Assembly (NCBI GenBank): GCA_022361275.1 | Contig: JAKSBE010000559.1 | Span: 1 to 37,107, forward strand | Reading direction: 5' to 3' | DNA: 37,107 nt | Source: Kiloniellales bacterium | GTDB taxonomy: Bacteria; Pseudomonadota; Alphaproteobacteria; Kiloniellales; JAKSBE01 | Part shown: positions 1 to 9,448 of the stretch, one piece after another | How the letters are laid out: each line of letters opens with the position of its first letter | Numbering within the stretch: position 1 is the first letter of the stretch | Notes under the pieces: generated by a model | The model's input: the letters and a program-made list of their open reading frames with translations, nothing else | Database searches by the model: none | What the model was told of the DNA's origin: nothing | Made by a program: the position numbers and the translations under genes

Positions 1-42
1 CCCCGCGTTAGCCCTCAAGCCCCCGCACTATAAGGAACCGCC

Positions 43-1077
43 ATGCCCCGACACAGCAAGATCCCCGCGACCGTGATCACCGGTTTCCTCGGCGCCGGCA
101 AGACCAGCATGATCCGGCACCTGCTGCAGACCGCGCAGGGCAAGCGCCTGGCCCTGATCATCAACGAGTTCGGCGACCTGGGCGTCGACGGCGAGATCGT
201 CAAGGGCTGCGGCATCGAGGGCTGCGCCGAGGACGACGTGATGGAGCTGGCCAACGGCTGCATCTGCTGCACCGTGGCCGACGACTTCCTGCCGACCATG
301 GAGAAGATCCTGGAACGGCCGGAGCCGCCGGACCACATCGTCATCGAGACCTCGGGCCTCGCCCTGCCCAAGCCCCTGATCAAGGCCTTCAACTGGCCCG
401 ACATCCGCAACCGGGTGACGGTCGACGGCGTGATCGCCGTGGTCGACGCGCCGGCCGTGGCCGCCGGCCGCTTCGCCGCCGATCCCGAGGCGCTCCAGGC
501 CCAGCGCGAAGCCGACGAGGCGCTGGACCACGAGAGCCCTCTGGAGGAGCTCTTCGAGGAGCAACTCGGCTCGGCCGACCTCGTGGTGCTGAACAAGACC
601 GACCTTCTGCCCGCTGGCCGGATGGGCGCCGTCGAGGGCGAGGTGACGACTCGTCTGCGCCCGGAGGTCAAGGTGCTGCCCGCGCGCCACGGCGGCATCG
701 AGGCCGGCGTCCTGCTGGGCCTGGGCGCGGCCGCGGAGGACGACCTCGAGTCCCGGCCCTCGCACCACGACGGCGGCGACGAGCACGACCACGACGACTT
801 CGCCAGCTTCGCGCTCGAGCTGGGCGAGCTCGCCGATCCCGCCGCCCTGCTGGCGCGGCTCAAGGATCTGGTCGCCGAACACGACATCTTCCGGGTCAAG
901 GGCTTCGCCGCCGTCGCCGGCAAGGGCATGCGCCTGGTGGTCCAGGGCGTGGGCGGCCGCTTCCAGAGCTACTACGACCGCGACTGGGCGCCGAGCGAGC
1001 CCCGCGCCACGCGCCTGGTCTTCATCGGCCGCGCCGACCTCGACCAGGCGGGGATCGCTGCGGCGCTGAGGGCGTGA
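43..1077 (+). CDS. cobW: CobW-family GTP-dependent metallochaperone
   Basis: This is a 344-aa G3E P-loop GTPase of the CobW/COG0523 family. It is thought to deliver metal, probably cobalt, to the corrin pathway in the cytoplasm. The Walker A motif TGFLGAGKTS lies near residues 14-23, the family metal motif CICC is in NGCICCTVADDF around residue 76, and an NKTD guanine-specificity motif is near residue 185. A His/Asp-rich stretch (HHDGGDEHDHDD, ~residues 241-252) precedes the CobW C-terminal domain. The length is normal for the family. The ATG is preceded by AAGGA at suitable spacing. It lies directly upstream of cobN, which supports a cobalamin rather than a zinc role. The exact metal cannot be settled from sequence. 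Confidence 0.93.
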   Translation: MPRHSKIPATVITGFLGAGKTSMIRHLLQTAQGKRLALIINEFGDLGVDGEIVKGCGIEGCAEDDVMELANGCICCTVADDFLPTMEKILERPEPPDHIVIETSGLALPKPLIKAFNWPDIRNRVTVDGVIAVVDAPAVAAGRFAADPEALQAQREADEALDHESPLEELFEEQLGSADLVVLNKTDLLPAGRMGAVEGEVTTRLRPEVKVLPARHGGIEAGVLLGLGAAAEDDLESRPSHHDGGDEHDHDDFASFALELGELADPAALLARLKDLVAEHDIFRVKGFAAVAGKGMRLVVQGVGGRFQSYYDRDWAPSEPRATRLVFIGRADLDQAGIAAALRA

Positions 1078-1103
1078 TGTTGGCGCGCGCGCCGATCTGG
1101 CTG

Positions 1104-1220
1104 CCTCGTCCTGAGCCGCGCGCAGGCGCCGCGCTTCGCGCTGAAGGGCGAGCCCCGGGTCTCGGCCGTTTCGACCTCCGGTCGAAGCTCATGCTTCGAC
1201 AGGCTCAGCATGAGGACGAA
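1104..1220. repeat. Dispersed repeat A, copy 1 (cobW-cobN gap)
   Basis: The gap between cobW and cobN is filled by a repeat with two parts: a block containing CTGAGCCGCGCGCAGGCGCC followed by GCTTCGCGCTGAAGGGCG, and a palindromic block containing ATGCTTCGACAGGCTCAGCA. The reverse complement of both parts recurs at 13705-13820 and 15111-15210, and the second part recurs at 20861-20940. The 61-codon ORF reported here (1074-1259) is an effect of the repeat being open, not a credible gene. Confidence 0.8.
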
Positions 1221-1260
1221 ACCCTGGTGCTCGCCCTGAGCGCGGGAGGCAAGGACTGAG

Positions 1261-4200
1261 ATGCACCTGCTGCAGGCACAGCCCGGCGTCATCGCGGACG
1301 GCTCCGAGCCGGTCGACCTGGGCCAGAGCCCGGGCGAGATCGTGGTGCTCTCCGCCGCCGACACCGAGCTGGCCAGCCTCTCCGTGGCCCGGGCCGGCTT
1401 CGGCGACGACTTTCCCAGCCTGCGCCTGGCCAACCTCATGCAGCTCGTGCACAACTTCTCGGTCGACCTCTACGTCGAGACGGTGATCGCCAAGGCGCGG
1501 CTGGTGGTCGTCCGCCTGCTGGGCGGCGTCGGGTACTGGCCCTATGGCGTCGAGCAACTGGAGGCGGCCTGCGGCGAGGCCGGCATTCTCCTGGCCCTGC
1601 TGCCCGGCGACGACCAGCCCGATGCCGAGCTGGCCCGGCGCTCGAGCCTCGCGGCCGAGGCCTGCCATCGGCTCTGGCAGTACGGCGTGCAGGGCGGGCC
1701 CGACAACGCCCGCGACTTCCTGGCCTATGCCGCGAGCCTGCTCGGGCGCGAGATCGACTGGCAGGAACCCCGGCCTCTGCCGCGCGCCGGCATCTATCGT
1801 CCGCCGGCCCTCTCGACGGATCCCCTCGACGCCGCCTGCGACGCTGCGCGGCCCGTGGCCGCCGTCGTCTTCTACCGGGCCTTGCTGCAGGCCGGGACCA
1901 CGGCGCCGGTGGACGCCCTGGCCGAGGCGCTGCTGGCCGAGGGCGTCGCGCCCCTGCCGATCTACTGCGCCAGCCTCAAGGAGCCGGTCTCGGCGGAGAT
2001 CGTCGCCCAGCTCCTCGCCGAGGCCGGCGCCGGGCTGGTGCTCAACGCCACCGGCTTCGCGGTCGGACGGCCGGGTCGGGAACGGGGCGAGACGCCCTTC
2101 GACGGCACCGACGGCCCGGTGCTGCAAGTGGTCTTCTCGGGCGGGAACCTCGACGCTTGGCGGGATGGCACGCAGGGTCTCTCGGCCCGCGACATCGCCA
2201 TGAACGTGGCCCTGCCCGAGGTCGACGGCCGTATCCTCTCGCGTGCCGTCTCCTTCAAGGCCGAGGCGCGCTACGACCCGCTGACCGAGACCTCGGTCGT
2301 CACCTACGCGCAGGTCCCCGACCGGGTGGCCTTCGTCGCAAAGCTGGCGGCGAATTGGCTGAACTTGCGGCAGACACCGCCGGCCGGGCGGCGCCTCGCC
2401 CTGGTGCTGGCCAACTACCCCAACCGCGACGGCCGCATCGGCAACGGCGTCGGCCTCGACACGCCGGCCGGCGCGGTCGAGGTGCTGCGCGCGCTGGCCG
2501 CCGCCGGCTACGCGGTCGACGACGTCCCGGCGGACGGCAATGCGCTGGTCGAGGCCTTGCAAGCCGGCCCGACCAACGCCGGCATCGCAGGCCGAGCGGT
2601 GACGGAGGAGCTGTCGCGCCCGGACTACGAGCGCTTCTTCGGCCGCCTGCCGCCGGACCTGCGGGCGGCGGTCGTGGCGCGCTGGGGCCCGCTCGAGCGC
2701 GACCCCTTCTATCTCCGCCGCGCACCGGACTGCGGCGGTTTCGCTTTGCCGGTCCTGCGTCTGGGCCAAGTCTTCGTCGGGCTGCAGCCGGCCCGCGGCT
2801 ACAACATCGACCCGGCCGCGACCTACCATGACCCGGACCTGGTGCCGCCGCACGGCTACTTCGCCTTCTACGCCTGGCTGCGCGAAGTCGCCGGGGTCCA
2901 GGCCGTGGTGCATCTGGGCAAGCACGGCAACCTGGAATGGCTGCCCGGCAAGGCCCTGGCGCTCTCCCGGAGCTGCTATCCGGAAGCCGCCTTGGGCCCG
3001 CTGCCGCACCTCTACCCCTTCATCGTCAACGATCCGGGCGAGGGCAGTCAGGCCAAGCGCCGGGCCCAGGCGGTGATCCTGGATCACCTGACGCCGCCGC
3101 TGACCCGGGCCGAGAGCTATGGCCCCTTGGCCGAACTGGAGCGCCTGGTCGACGAGTACTACGAGGCGGCGGGCGTCGACCCGCGGCGCCTCAAGCTCCT
3201 GAGCCGCGAGATCCTGGAGCTGAGCCAGCGCATCGGGCTCGATGTCGACTGCGGCATCGTGCCCGAGGACGATGAGGCGGCAGCTCTGGGCAAGCTCGAC
3301 AATCACCTCTGCGAGCTCAAGGAGCTGCAGATCCGCGACGGTCTGCACGTCTACGGCGTCTCGCCGCAAGACGATCGGCTCACCGACCTGTTGGTCGCCC
3401 TGGCCCGCTTGCCGCGCGGCGACGGCAACGGCGGCGGCGCCTCGCTGATCCGCGCGCTGGCCGCGGACCTCGGACTGGGGGGCCTGGGGGGACTGGGGGA
3501 CTTCGATCCCCTCGACTGTGAACTGGGCGCGGCCTGGTCCGGACCGAAGCCCGAGGCGTTGCAGGGCGAAGGCGCCTGGCGCACGAACGGCGACACGGTG
3601 GAGCGTTTGGAGCTCCTGGCCCAGGCGCTGGTCGCCGGCCGGCGACGGCCGGGGGGCGCCTGGACGCGGACCGCCGCCGTGCTCCAGACCGTCGCGCAGG
3701 ATCTCCGCCCCCGTGTGGAAGCCTGCGGGCCGGCCGAGATCGAAAGCCTGCTGACCGGCCTCGACGGCCGCTTCGTCGCGCCGGGGCCCTCGGGCGCGCC
3801 GACCCGCGGCCGACCCGACGTGCTGCCAACCGGCCGCAATTTCTATTCGGTCGACACCCGCACGGTGCCGACCCCGGCGGCCTGGCAATTGGGCTGGGCC
3901 TCGGCCGGCCGCCTGGTCGAGCGCCATCGCCAGGAGCAGGGCGAATGGCCAAGGGCCCTGGCACTCTCCGCCTGGGGCACGGCCAACATGCGGACCGGCG
4001 GCGACGACATCGCCCAGGCCCTGGCGCTCCTGGGCGTGAGACCGCAGTGGGAGCAGGCCTCGGGCCGGGTGATCGGTTTCGAGGTGCTGCCGGTCTCGGT
4101 CCTCGGGCGGCCGCGGGTCGACGTGACTTTCCGGATCTCGGGTTTCTTCCGCGACGCCTTTCCGGCCCAGGTCGATCTCCTCGACTCGGCGACCCGCGCC

Positions 4201-5064
4201 GTCGCTGCGCTCGACGAGCCGGAGGCCGAGAATCCTCTGGCGGCGCGGGTGGCCCGGGATGTCGTCGCGCTGTGCGCCCAGGGCGAGGCCGAGGCGGTGG
4301 CCCGGCGCCGCGCCGCCTGCCGGGTCTTCGGCGCCAAGCCGGGCGCCTACGGCGCCGGCCTGCAGGCCCTGATCGACGAGCGGGGCTGGCGCGACGAGGG
4401 CGACCTGGCGCGGGCCTACGTCGCCTGGGGCGGCTATGCCTACGGCGACGGGGCGGCGGGGCGGGCCGAGCACGCGCTCTTCGAGCGGCGTCTGGCAGGT
4501 GTCGAGGCCGTGGTCCACAACCAGGACAACCGCGAGCACGACCTGCTCGACTCCGATGACTACTACCAGTTCGAGGGCGGCCTGGCGGTCTCGGTGCGGC
4601 ACCTGAGCGGGGAGGCGCCGGTGGTCTACCACAACGACCACTCGCGCCCGGAGAGCCCCAGGGTGCGCCGCCTGGAGGAGGAGATCGCCCGGGTGGTCCG
4701 CGCCCGGGTGGTCAATCCCAAGTGGATCCGCGGGGTCATGCGCCACGGCTACAAGGGCGCCTTCGAGATGGCGGCGACCGTCGACTACCTCTTCGCCTTC
4801 GCGGCCACGGCGCGGGCGGTCGGCGACCACCACTTCGACGCGGTCTACGAGGCCTACCTGGAGGACGACGAGGTGCGCGGCTTCCTGGCGGCGAACAACC
4901 CGGCGGCCCTCGGCGAGATCGCGGCGCGTCTGATCGAGGCCCAGGAGCGCGGCCTCTGGCGTCCGAGGTCGAACTCGGCGCGCGGGCGTTTGGAGGCTTT
5001 GGCGGCTGGCGATGGTGTTTCCCCCCCCACCCTAACCCTCCCCCGCAAGGGGGGAGGGGACTAG
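1261..5064 (+). CDS. cobN: Cobaltochelatase large subunit CobN
   Basis: This 1267-aa protein has the size and sequence of CobN, the large subunit of the ATP-dependent cobaltochelatase. That enzyme inserts Co(II) into hydrogenobyrinic acid a,c-diamide together with the AAA+ subunits CobS and CobT. Recognisable family segments are [13 protein letters not shown] (~residue 551) and [20 protein letters not shown] (~residue 1088), followed by the [15 protein letters not shown] region. It follows cobW closely. CobS and CobT are not in the window and must be encoded elsewhere if the enzyme works in the usual way. The last ~14 residues (after AAGDGV) are encoded by repeat B, so the native C-terminus appears to have been replaced or extended by the repeat; the stop codon TAG lies inside it. 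ChlH/BchH is the main alternative family, but cobalamin context and sequence favour CobN. Confidence 0.95.
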   Translation: MHLLQAQPGVIADGSEPVDLGQSPGEIVVLSAADTELASLSVARAGFGDDFPSLRLANLMQLVHNFSVDLYVETVIAKARLVVVRLLGGVGYWPYGVEQLEAACGEAGILLALLPGDDQPDAELARRSSLAAEACHRLWQYGVQGGPDNARDFLAYAASLLGREIDWQEPRPLPRAGIYRPPALSTDPLDAACDAARPVAAVVFYRALLQAGTTAPVDALAEALLAEGVAPLPIYCASLKEPVSAEIVAQLLAEAGAGLVLNATGFAVGRPGRERGETPFDGTDGPVLQVVFSGGNLDAWRDGTQGLSARDIAMNVALPEVDGRILSRAVSFKAEARYDPLTETSVVTYAQVPDRVAFVAKLAANWLNLRQTPPAGRRLALVLANYPNRDGRIGNGVGLDTPAGAVEVLRALAAAGYAVDDVPADGNALVEALQAGPTNAGIAGRAVTEELSRPDYERFFGRLPPDLRAAVVARWGPLERDPFYLRRAPDCGGFALPVLRLGQVFVGLQPARGYNIDPAATYHDPDLVPPHGYFAFYAWLREVAGVQAVVHLGKHGNLEWLPGKALALSRSCYPEAALGPLPHLYPFIVNDPGEGSQAKRRAQAVILDHLTPPLTRAESYGPLAELERLVDEYYEAAGVDPRRLKLLSREILELSQRIGLDVDCGIVPEDDEAAALGKLDNHLCELKELQIRDGLHVYGVSPQDDRLTDLLVALARLPRGDGNGGGASLIRALAADLGLGGLGGLGDFDPLDCELGAAWSGPKPEALQGEGAWRTNGDTVERLELLAQALVAGRRRPGGAWTRTAAVLQTVAQDLRPRVEACGPAEIESLLTGLDGRFVAPGPSGAPTRGRPDVLPTGRNFYSVDTRTVPTPAAWQLGWASAGRLVERHRQEQGEWPRALALSAWGTANMRTGGDDIAQALALLGVRPQWEQASGRVIGFEVLPVSVLGRPRVDVTFRISGFFRDAFPAQVDLLDSATRAVAALDEPEAENPLAARVARDVVALCAQGEAEAVARRRAACRVFGAKPGAYGAGLQALIDERGWRDEGDLARAYVAWGGYAYGDGAAGRAEHALFERRLAGVEAVVHNQDNREHDLLDSDDYYQFEGGLAVSVRHLSGEAPVVYHNDHSRPESPRVRRLEEEIARVVRARVVNPKWIRGVMRHGYKGAFEMAATVDYLFAFAATARAVGDHHFDAVYEAYLEDDEVRGFLAANNPAALGEIAARLIEAQERGLWRPRSNSARGRLEALAAGDGVSPPTLTLPRKGGGD

Positions 5065-5120
5065 AGTTGGCGTCGCCGCGACTCCCTCCCCCTTGACGGG
5101 GGAGGGCCGGGGTGGGGGTG
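5021..5120. repeat. Dispersed GC palindromic repeat B, copy 1 (3' end of cobN)
   Basis: This is a ~100-bp element with nested inverted repeats. The outer arms are CCCCACCCTAACC and GGCCGGGGTGGGGG. Two internal hairpins are built on CCTCCCCCGCAAGGGGGGAGG and CCTCCCCCTTGACGGGGGAGG. A second copy of the same design lies at 10501-10600. It encodes the C-terminus and stop codon of cobN and fills most of the gap before cobO. It could also act as a transcript-stabilising or attenuating structure; that is inference. Confidence 0.8.
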
Positions 5121-5153
5121 ATAGCTCCGGCCTAGAAGGGTGGAACCCGACCG

Positions 5154-5792
5154 ATGACCGACGACCTGACCCAAGACGAGATCAACGCCCGGGCGAACGA
5201 GAAGGCGCGCAAGCGCAAGGCGGCGCGGGACAGGATGCTGGCCGACAAGACCGTCGAGAAGGGCCTGCTGATCGTCCACACCGGCAAGGGCAAGGGCAAG
5301 TCGACGGCGGCTTTCGGCCTGGTCTTCCGGGCACTGGGCAACGGCCTGCGTGTGGGCATCGTGCAGTTCGTCAAAGGCAAGTGGGAGACCGGCGAGCGCC
5401 ACGCCCTGGAGCGCTTCGCCGACCAGGTCGAGGTCCACACCATGGGCGAGGGCTTCTCCTGGGACACCCAGGACCGGGCCCGCGACATCCGCGCCGCCGA
5501 GGCCGCCTGGGCCAAGTCGCAGGAACTGATCGAGGCCTGCCGCGGCCCGCAGCCCAGGTTCGACCTGCTGCTCTTCGACGAGCTCAACATCCCGCTGCGC
5601 TACGACCACCTGCCGCTGGACGAGGTGGTCGCGGTGCTGAAGGCGAAGCCACCGATGCTCCACGTCGTGGTCACCGGCCGCAACGCCAAGCCGGAGTTGA
5701 TCGAGGCCGCCGACCTGGTGACCGAGATGACTCAGGTCAAGCACCCCTTCCGGGAGCAGAACGTCAAGGCGCAGAAAGGCATCGAGTTTTGA
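5154..5792 (+). CDS. cobO: Cob(I)yrinic acid a,c-diamide adenosyltransferase
   Basis: This 212-aa protein belongs to the CobA/CobO/BtuR corrinoid adenosyltransferase family. It transfers the 5'-deoxyadenosyl group from ATP to Co(I) of cobyrinic acid a,c-diamide in the cytoplasm. The N-terminal helix region (residues ~10-35, rich in K/R) is followed by the atypical P-loop [14 protein letters not shown] at ~residues 42-55. The family segments [12 protein letters not shown] and [14 protein letters not shown] also appear, with [21 protein letters not shown] near the C-terminus. A GAAGGG ribosome-binding site lies upstream of the ATG. The stop codon overlaps the TTG start of cobQ, so the two are probably translationally coupled. 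Confidence 0.96.
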   Translation: MTDDLTQDEINARANEKARKRKAARDRMLADKTVEKGLLIVHTGKGKGKSTAAFGLVFRALGNGLRVGIVQFVKGKWETGERHALERFADQVEVHTMGEGFSWDTQDRARDIRAAEAAWAKSQELIEACRGPQPRFDLLLFDELNIPLRYDHLPLDEVVAVLKAKPPMLHVVVTGRNAKPELIEAADLVTEMTQVKHPFREQNVKAQKGIEF

Positions 5793-7255
5793 CGACAACG
5801 CCGGCCGTGATGCTGCAGGGCACCGGCTCGGACGTCGGCAAGTCGCTGCTGGTCGCCGGGCTCTGCCGGGCCTACACCCGGCGCGGCCTCGCGGTGCGGC
5901 CCTTCAAGCCGCAGAACATGTCCAACAACGCGGCGGTGACGGCCGAAGGCGGCGAGATCGGCCGGGCCCAGGCGCTGCAGGCGCGGGCCTGCGGGGTATT
6001 GCCGGCGGTCGACATGAACCCGGTGCTGCTCAAGCCCCAAAGCGAGGTCGGCGCCCAGGTCGTGGTCCAGGGCAAGGTCTGGGGCAAGGCCAAGGCGCGC
6101 GACTACCAGGCGCTCAAGCCGGAGCTCCTGCCCAAGGTTCTCGAATCCTTCCACCGGATGTCCGGCGAGGCCGAACTGGTGCTGGTCGAGGGCGCCGGCA
6201 GCCCGGCCGAGGTCAACCTGCGCGAGGGGGACATCGCCAACATGGGCTTCGCCGAAGCCGCCGGCCTGCCGGTGGTGCTGGTCGGCGACATCGACCGCGG
6301 CGGCGTCATCGCCAGCCTGGTCGGCACCTGGATCCTGCTCCCCCCGGCGGAGCGGGCGCGCCTGGTGGGCTACATCGTCAACAAGTTCCGAGGCGACGTC
6401 TCGCTCTTCGACTCGGGCCTGGAGGTCATCACTCGGGAAACGGGCTTGGAGAGCCTGGGCGTGGTGCCCTGGTTCGCCGAGGCCGGACGCCTGCCGGCCG
6501 AGGACGCGGTCGCGGTGCAGCGCGGCGGCGCGAGCGGTCCAGGTGCCATCAAAGTGACGGTGCCGGTCCTGTCGCGCATCGCCAACTTCGACGACCTCGA
6601 TCCCCTCATCGCCGAGCCCGACGTCGCCGTCGACTTCGTCGCGCCGGGTCGCGCCCTGCCGGGCGACGCCGACCTGGTCGTGCTGCCGGGCTCCAAGGCG
6701 ACCCTGGCGGACCTCGCGGTCCTGCGCCGCGAGGGCTGGGACCTGGACCTGACCGCGCACCTGCGGCGCGGCGGCCAGGTGCTGGGCCTCTGCGGCGGCT
6801 ACCAGATGCTCGGCCGCCGGATCCGCGACCCCGAGGGCATCGAAGGCCCGCCGGGTGAGGCCGAGGGCCTGGGCCTGCTCGACCTGGAGACCGAACTCGC
6901 CGGGGACAAGACCCTGATCGAGGTCGAGGGCGTGGAGATCGCCAGCGGCGCGGCGGTGCGCGGCTACGAGATGCACATCGGGATCACCCGCGGCCCGGCT
7001 CTGGCGCGGCCGCTGCTGCGCCTCGGCAACCAGGATGACGGCGCGGTCTCGGCCGACGGCAAGGTCGCCGGCTGCTACCTCCACGGCCTCTTCGCCGCCG
7101 ACGGCTTTCGCCGGGTCTTCCTCGCCCGCCTCAAGGCCCGCGCCGAGAGCGGCCTGGCCTACGAGGCCGGGATCGAGCGCGTGCTGGACAAGCTGGCGGA
7201 CCACCTGGAAGAAAACTTGGATCTGGAGGCTCTGCTCAAAATCTCCGGGCGATAG
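5789..7255 (+). CDS. cobQ: Cobyric acid synthase
   Basis: This 488-aa enzyme amidates the b, d, e and g carboxylates of adenosylcobyrinic acid a,c-diamide using glutamine and ATP. The N-terminal dethiobiotin-synthetase-like ATPase domain opens with [20 protein letters not shown] and has the signature [11 protein letters not shown]. The C-terminal type I glutamine amidotransferase domain carries the nucleophile in [11 protein letters not shown] and a catalytic His in CYLHGLF. The ORF track begins this frame at 5093, but the upstream part is cobO read out of frame. I place the start at TTG 5789, which overlaps the cobO stop (TTGA) and has AGAAAGG nine bases upstream; ATG 5810 is the alternative and would give a short N-terminus. 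The length fits the family. Confidence 0.95.
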   Translation: MTTTPAVMLQGTGSDVGKSLLVAGLCRAYTRRGLAVRPFKPQNMSNNAAVTAEGGEIGRAQALQARACGVLPAVDMNPVLLKPQSEVGAQVVVQGKVWGKAKARDYQALKPELLPKVLESFHRMSGEAELVLVEGAGSPAEVNLREGDIANMGFAEAAGLPVVLVGDIDRGGVIASLVGTWILLPPAERARLVGYIVNKFRGDVSLFDSGLEVITRETGLESLGVVPWFAEAGRLPAEDAVAVQRGGASGPGAIKVTVPVLSRIANFDDLDPLIAEPDVAVDFVAPGRALPGDADLVVLPGSKATLADLAVLRREGWDLDLTAHLRRGGQVLGLCGGYQMLGRRIRDPEGIEGPPGEAEGLGLLDLETELAGDKTLIEVEGVEIASGAAVRGYEMHIGITRGPALARPLLRLGNQDDGAVSADGKVAGCYLHGLFAADGFRRVFLARLKARAESGLAYEAGIERVLDKLADHLEENLDLEALLKISGR

Positions 7256-7388
7256 TCAGCGACGCCCTCGGATCGCGATGACCGCGTGCGGAGCCCTTGT
7301 CGCGGAAGCTCGAGGCCGCAGCGGAAAGATCTGACACCTCCTATGCCTTTCCGGTTACGCTGTCTGCTCGGCACGAGGGAGGCATCGC

Positions 7389-8234
7389 ATGAAACCGCTG
7401 TTCGTCCTGGCTATTCTCACCGTTGTTTGTCTGTCGTCGCCGGCGACGGCGCAGACCTTGGAGCGGGTCCGCGACTCGGGCGAATTCAAGATCGGCTATC
7501 GCGAGGACGCGGCGCCCTTCTCCTACAGGGACGCCCTGGGTGAGGCCTCGGGCTACGCCGTCGACCTCTGCCGCCAGGTCGCGGCCGACCTGAAGGCGGC
7601 GCTGGGTCTGGACAGCATCCGGGTGACCTACGTCCCGGTGACGGCCGAGAACCGCTTCGCCGCCGTGCAGGAGGGCAGGATCGACATCCTCTGCGGCCCG
7701 ACCTCGGTGACGCTTTCGCGCCGCGAACTGGTCGACTTCTCGATCTTCACCTTCGCCGACGGCGCCAGCGTGCTCTACCAGGCCGGTGGTCCCAAGACCT
7801 TCGAGGAACTGGCCGGCAAGAAAGTCGGCGTGCGCGACGGCACGACGACCGAGACCGCGCTGATGAACACCCTGAAGGGCCTCTCGCTGGCCGCGGAGGT
7901 CGTGCCGGTCGCGGATCACGCCGACGGCCTGGCCAAGCTGGAGGCCGGCGATATCTCGGCCTACTTCGCCGACCAGGCGATCCTGATCTACCTCGCCGCG
8001 GGCAGCGCGGCGCCGGAGAAGCTGCGGCTGTCCGACCGCCACTTCACCAACGAGCCCTACGCCCTGGCGCTGCGCCGCGGGGACGACGACTTCAGGCTGC
8101 TGGTCGACCGTACTCTGAGCCGCCTCTACCGCTCGGGCCGGATCGTGCAGATCTTCAACAACGCCTTCGGTGCCAAGGCCACGCCGAGCGATCCGCTCAA
8201 GCTGCTCTACGCGATCCACCGCCTGCCGGAGTAG
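7389..8234 (+). CDS. Family 3 periplasmic solute-binding protein
   Basis: This 281-aa protein is an extracellular solute-binding protein of the polar amino acid ABC transporter type (SBP_bac_3). A clear signal peptide (MKPLFVLAILTVVCLSS, cleavage likely after the Ala of ATAQT) directs it to the periplasm. Typical segments are GEFKIGYREDAAPFSY at the start of lobe 1, GRIDILCGPTSVTLSRRELVDFS, and FADQAILIY in lobe 2. GAGGGAGG sits seven bases before the ATG. No permease or ATPase gene is adjacent, so this is an orphan binding protein between cobQ and cbiB. It could serve a transporter encoded elsewhere or a sensory role. The ligand cannot be told from sequence, and a corrinoid precursor is not supported. 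Confidence 0.88.
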   Translation: MKPLFVLAILTVVCLSSPATAQTLERVRDSGEFKIGYREDAAPFSYRDALGEASGYAVDLCRQVAADLKAALGLDSIRVTYVPVTAENRFAAVQEGRIDILCGPTSVTLSRRELVDFSIFTFADGASVLYQAGGPKTFEELAGKKVGVRDGTTTETALMNTLKGLSLAAEVVPVADHADGLAKLEAGDISAYFADQAILIYLAAGSAAPEKLRLSDRHFTNEPYALALRRGDDDFRLLVDRTLSRLYRSGRIVQIFNNAFGAKATPSDPLKLLYAIHRLPE

Positions 8235-8315
8235 GGAGCGCTTCATGCAGGGCTCTTGGCGCTCGTTTGCAGGGGTGGGGGTGAATCTCCGAACTCCGCA
8301 GGCCGGCACCAAACC

Positions 8316-9302
8316 TCAAACCGCGGTCATCAGCACCATGACAGCCAGCACCGCGCCGGCGCGCAGGTAGAGGGCGAGGGCGGCGTTGACGTCCTGGGCG
8401 GTCAGCGCGCTGCGGCCGTCGCCCATCCAGGCGTCCTCGACCGTCTGGCGGCCGTAGCGCCGCGGGCCTGCCAGGGCGAAGCCGAGGGCGCCGGCGACCG
8501 CCGCCTCCTGCCAGCCGGCGTTGACGGAGCGGTGCTTCGGCGCGTCGCGCAGCAGGGTCTGCCAGGCCCGGCCGGCGTCGGCATCCTTCTGGAAGACCGC
8601 GGCCAGGACCAGGATCAGGCCGCTCAGCCGCGCCGGGAGGTAGTTCACGGCGTCGTCGAGGCGGGCCGCCGTCTTGCCGAAGGATTCGTGGCGCGGGGTC
8701 CGGTGGCCGATCATGGAGTCCAGCGTGTTCACCGCCTTGTAGGCGCAGAGTCCCGGCAGGCCGAGCAGCAGGTACCAGAAGGCCGGGGCCACCACGCCGT
8801 CGGAGAAGTTCTCGGCCAGGCTCTCGACCGCCGCCCGGGCGACACCGGGCTCGTCCAGGCTCTCGGGGTCGCGGCCGACGATGTGCGCCACGGCGGCGCG
8901 GCCGTCGGCCAGGCCGCGGGCCAGCGCGGCGGCGACCGCGCGGGCGTGGTCGAACAGCGAGCGGAAGGCGATCAGGGTGCTGGCCAGGATGGCTTCGAGC
9001 AGCCAGCCGCCGCCGATCCCGCCGAGCAGCAGCGACAGGACCCAGCCCAGCCCGAAGGCGCCACAGGCGACCGCCAGAGTGGCCAGCAGGCCGCTCTGGA
9101 AGCGCTCCGCGCGCCGGCCGGCCTCGCGGTTGAAGCGGGTATCGGCCCAGTCGATCACCCGGCCGAGCAGCGCCACGGGATGCGGGACGGCGCGGTAAAG
9201 CCAGGGCGGGTCGCCCAGGATCGCGTCGAGCGCCAGGGCGACGAGGAGAATCATCGCGAGGTCGCCGCCGAAGGGCAGGCCCAGGGTGTCAGCCAGCAGC
9301 AT
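8316..9302 (-). CDS. cbiB: Adenosylcobinamide-phosphate synthase (CbiB/CobD)
   Basis: This is a polytopic inner-membrane protein of ~328 aa that joins aminopropanol (phosphate) to adenosylcobyric acid. The family hallmark LDAILGDPPWLYRAVPHPVALLG lies near the N-terminus, followed by VESLAENFSDGVVAPAFWYLLLGLPG with the conserved NFSDGVVAP motif and AYKAVNTLDSMIGHR. Several hydrophobic segments are visible (SLLLGGIGGGWLLEAILAS, LILVLAAVF, AVLAVMVLMTAV). The ORF opens at TTG 9338; ATG 9302 or 9254 are equally plausible and none has a strong ribosome-binding site. It is convergent with the binding protein and divergent from cbiX. In Pseudomonas/Rhodobacter nomenclature the gene is cobD. Confidence 0.93.
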   Translation of the reverse strand: MLLADTLGLPFGGDLAMILLVALALDAILGDPPWLYRAVPHPVALLGRVIDWADTRFNREAGRRAERFQSGLLATLAVACGAFGLGWVLSLLLGGIGGGWLLEAILASTLIAFRSLFDHARAVAAALARGLADGRAAVAHIVGRDPESLDEPGVARAAVESLAENFSDGVVAPAFWYLLLGLPGLCAYKAVNTLDSMIGHRTPRHESFGKTAARLDDAVNYLPARLSGLILVLAAVFQKDADAGRAWQTLLRDAPKHRSVNAGWQEAAVAGALGFALAGPRRYGRQTVEDAWMGDGRSALTAQDVNAALALYLRAGAVLAVMVLMTAV

Positions 9303-9448
9303 AGGGCGCAGAGTGAGCGGCGCCGGAAGCCGGGTCAACGTTGCTCTCGGCGATCTTTCCCGGGTCCTTCTGCGGCCTTGTGGGGGCCGGGGCGCCGCCG
9401 TAACTTGGCGGCCGAAAAGGGCGGTCTGACGGGAGGGACTCGAAGCAG

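Noticed and set aside
1-42. Cobalamin riboswitch upstream of cobW, cbiX, cbiB, cobA or cobB
   Set aside because: I looked for the B12 box and the surrounding conserved stems in these leaders and did not find them; a covariance-model search would be decisive.
1074-1259. 61-aa ORF between cobW and cobN
   Set aside because: It is the translation of dispersed repeat A; no family resemblance and no proper ribosome-binding site.
1189-4833. 1214-aa ORF antisense to cobN
   Set aside because: A shadow frame produced by high GC and strong codon bias; the sense strand is unmistakably CobN.
5732-7204. 490-aa ORF antisense to cobQ
   Set aside because: Shadow of CobQ, low-complexity H/D/V/A-rich translation without domains.
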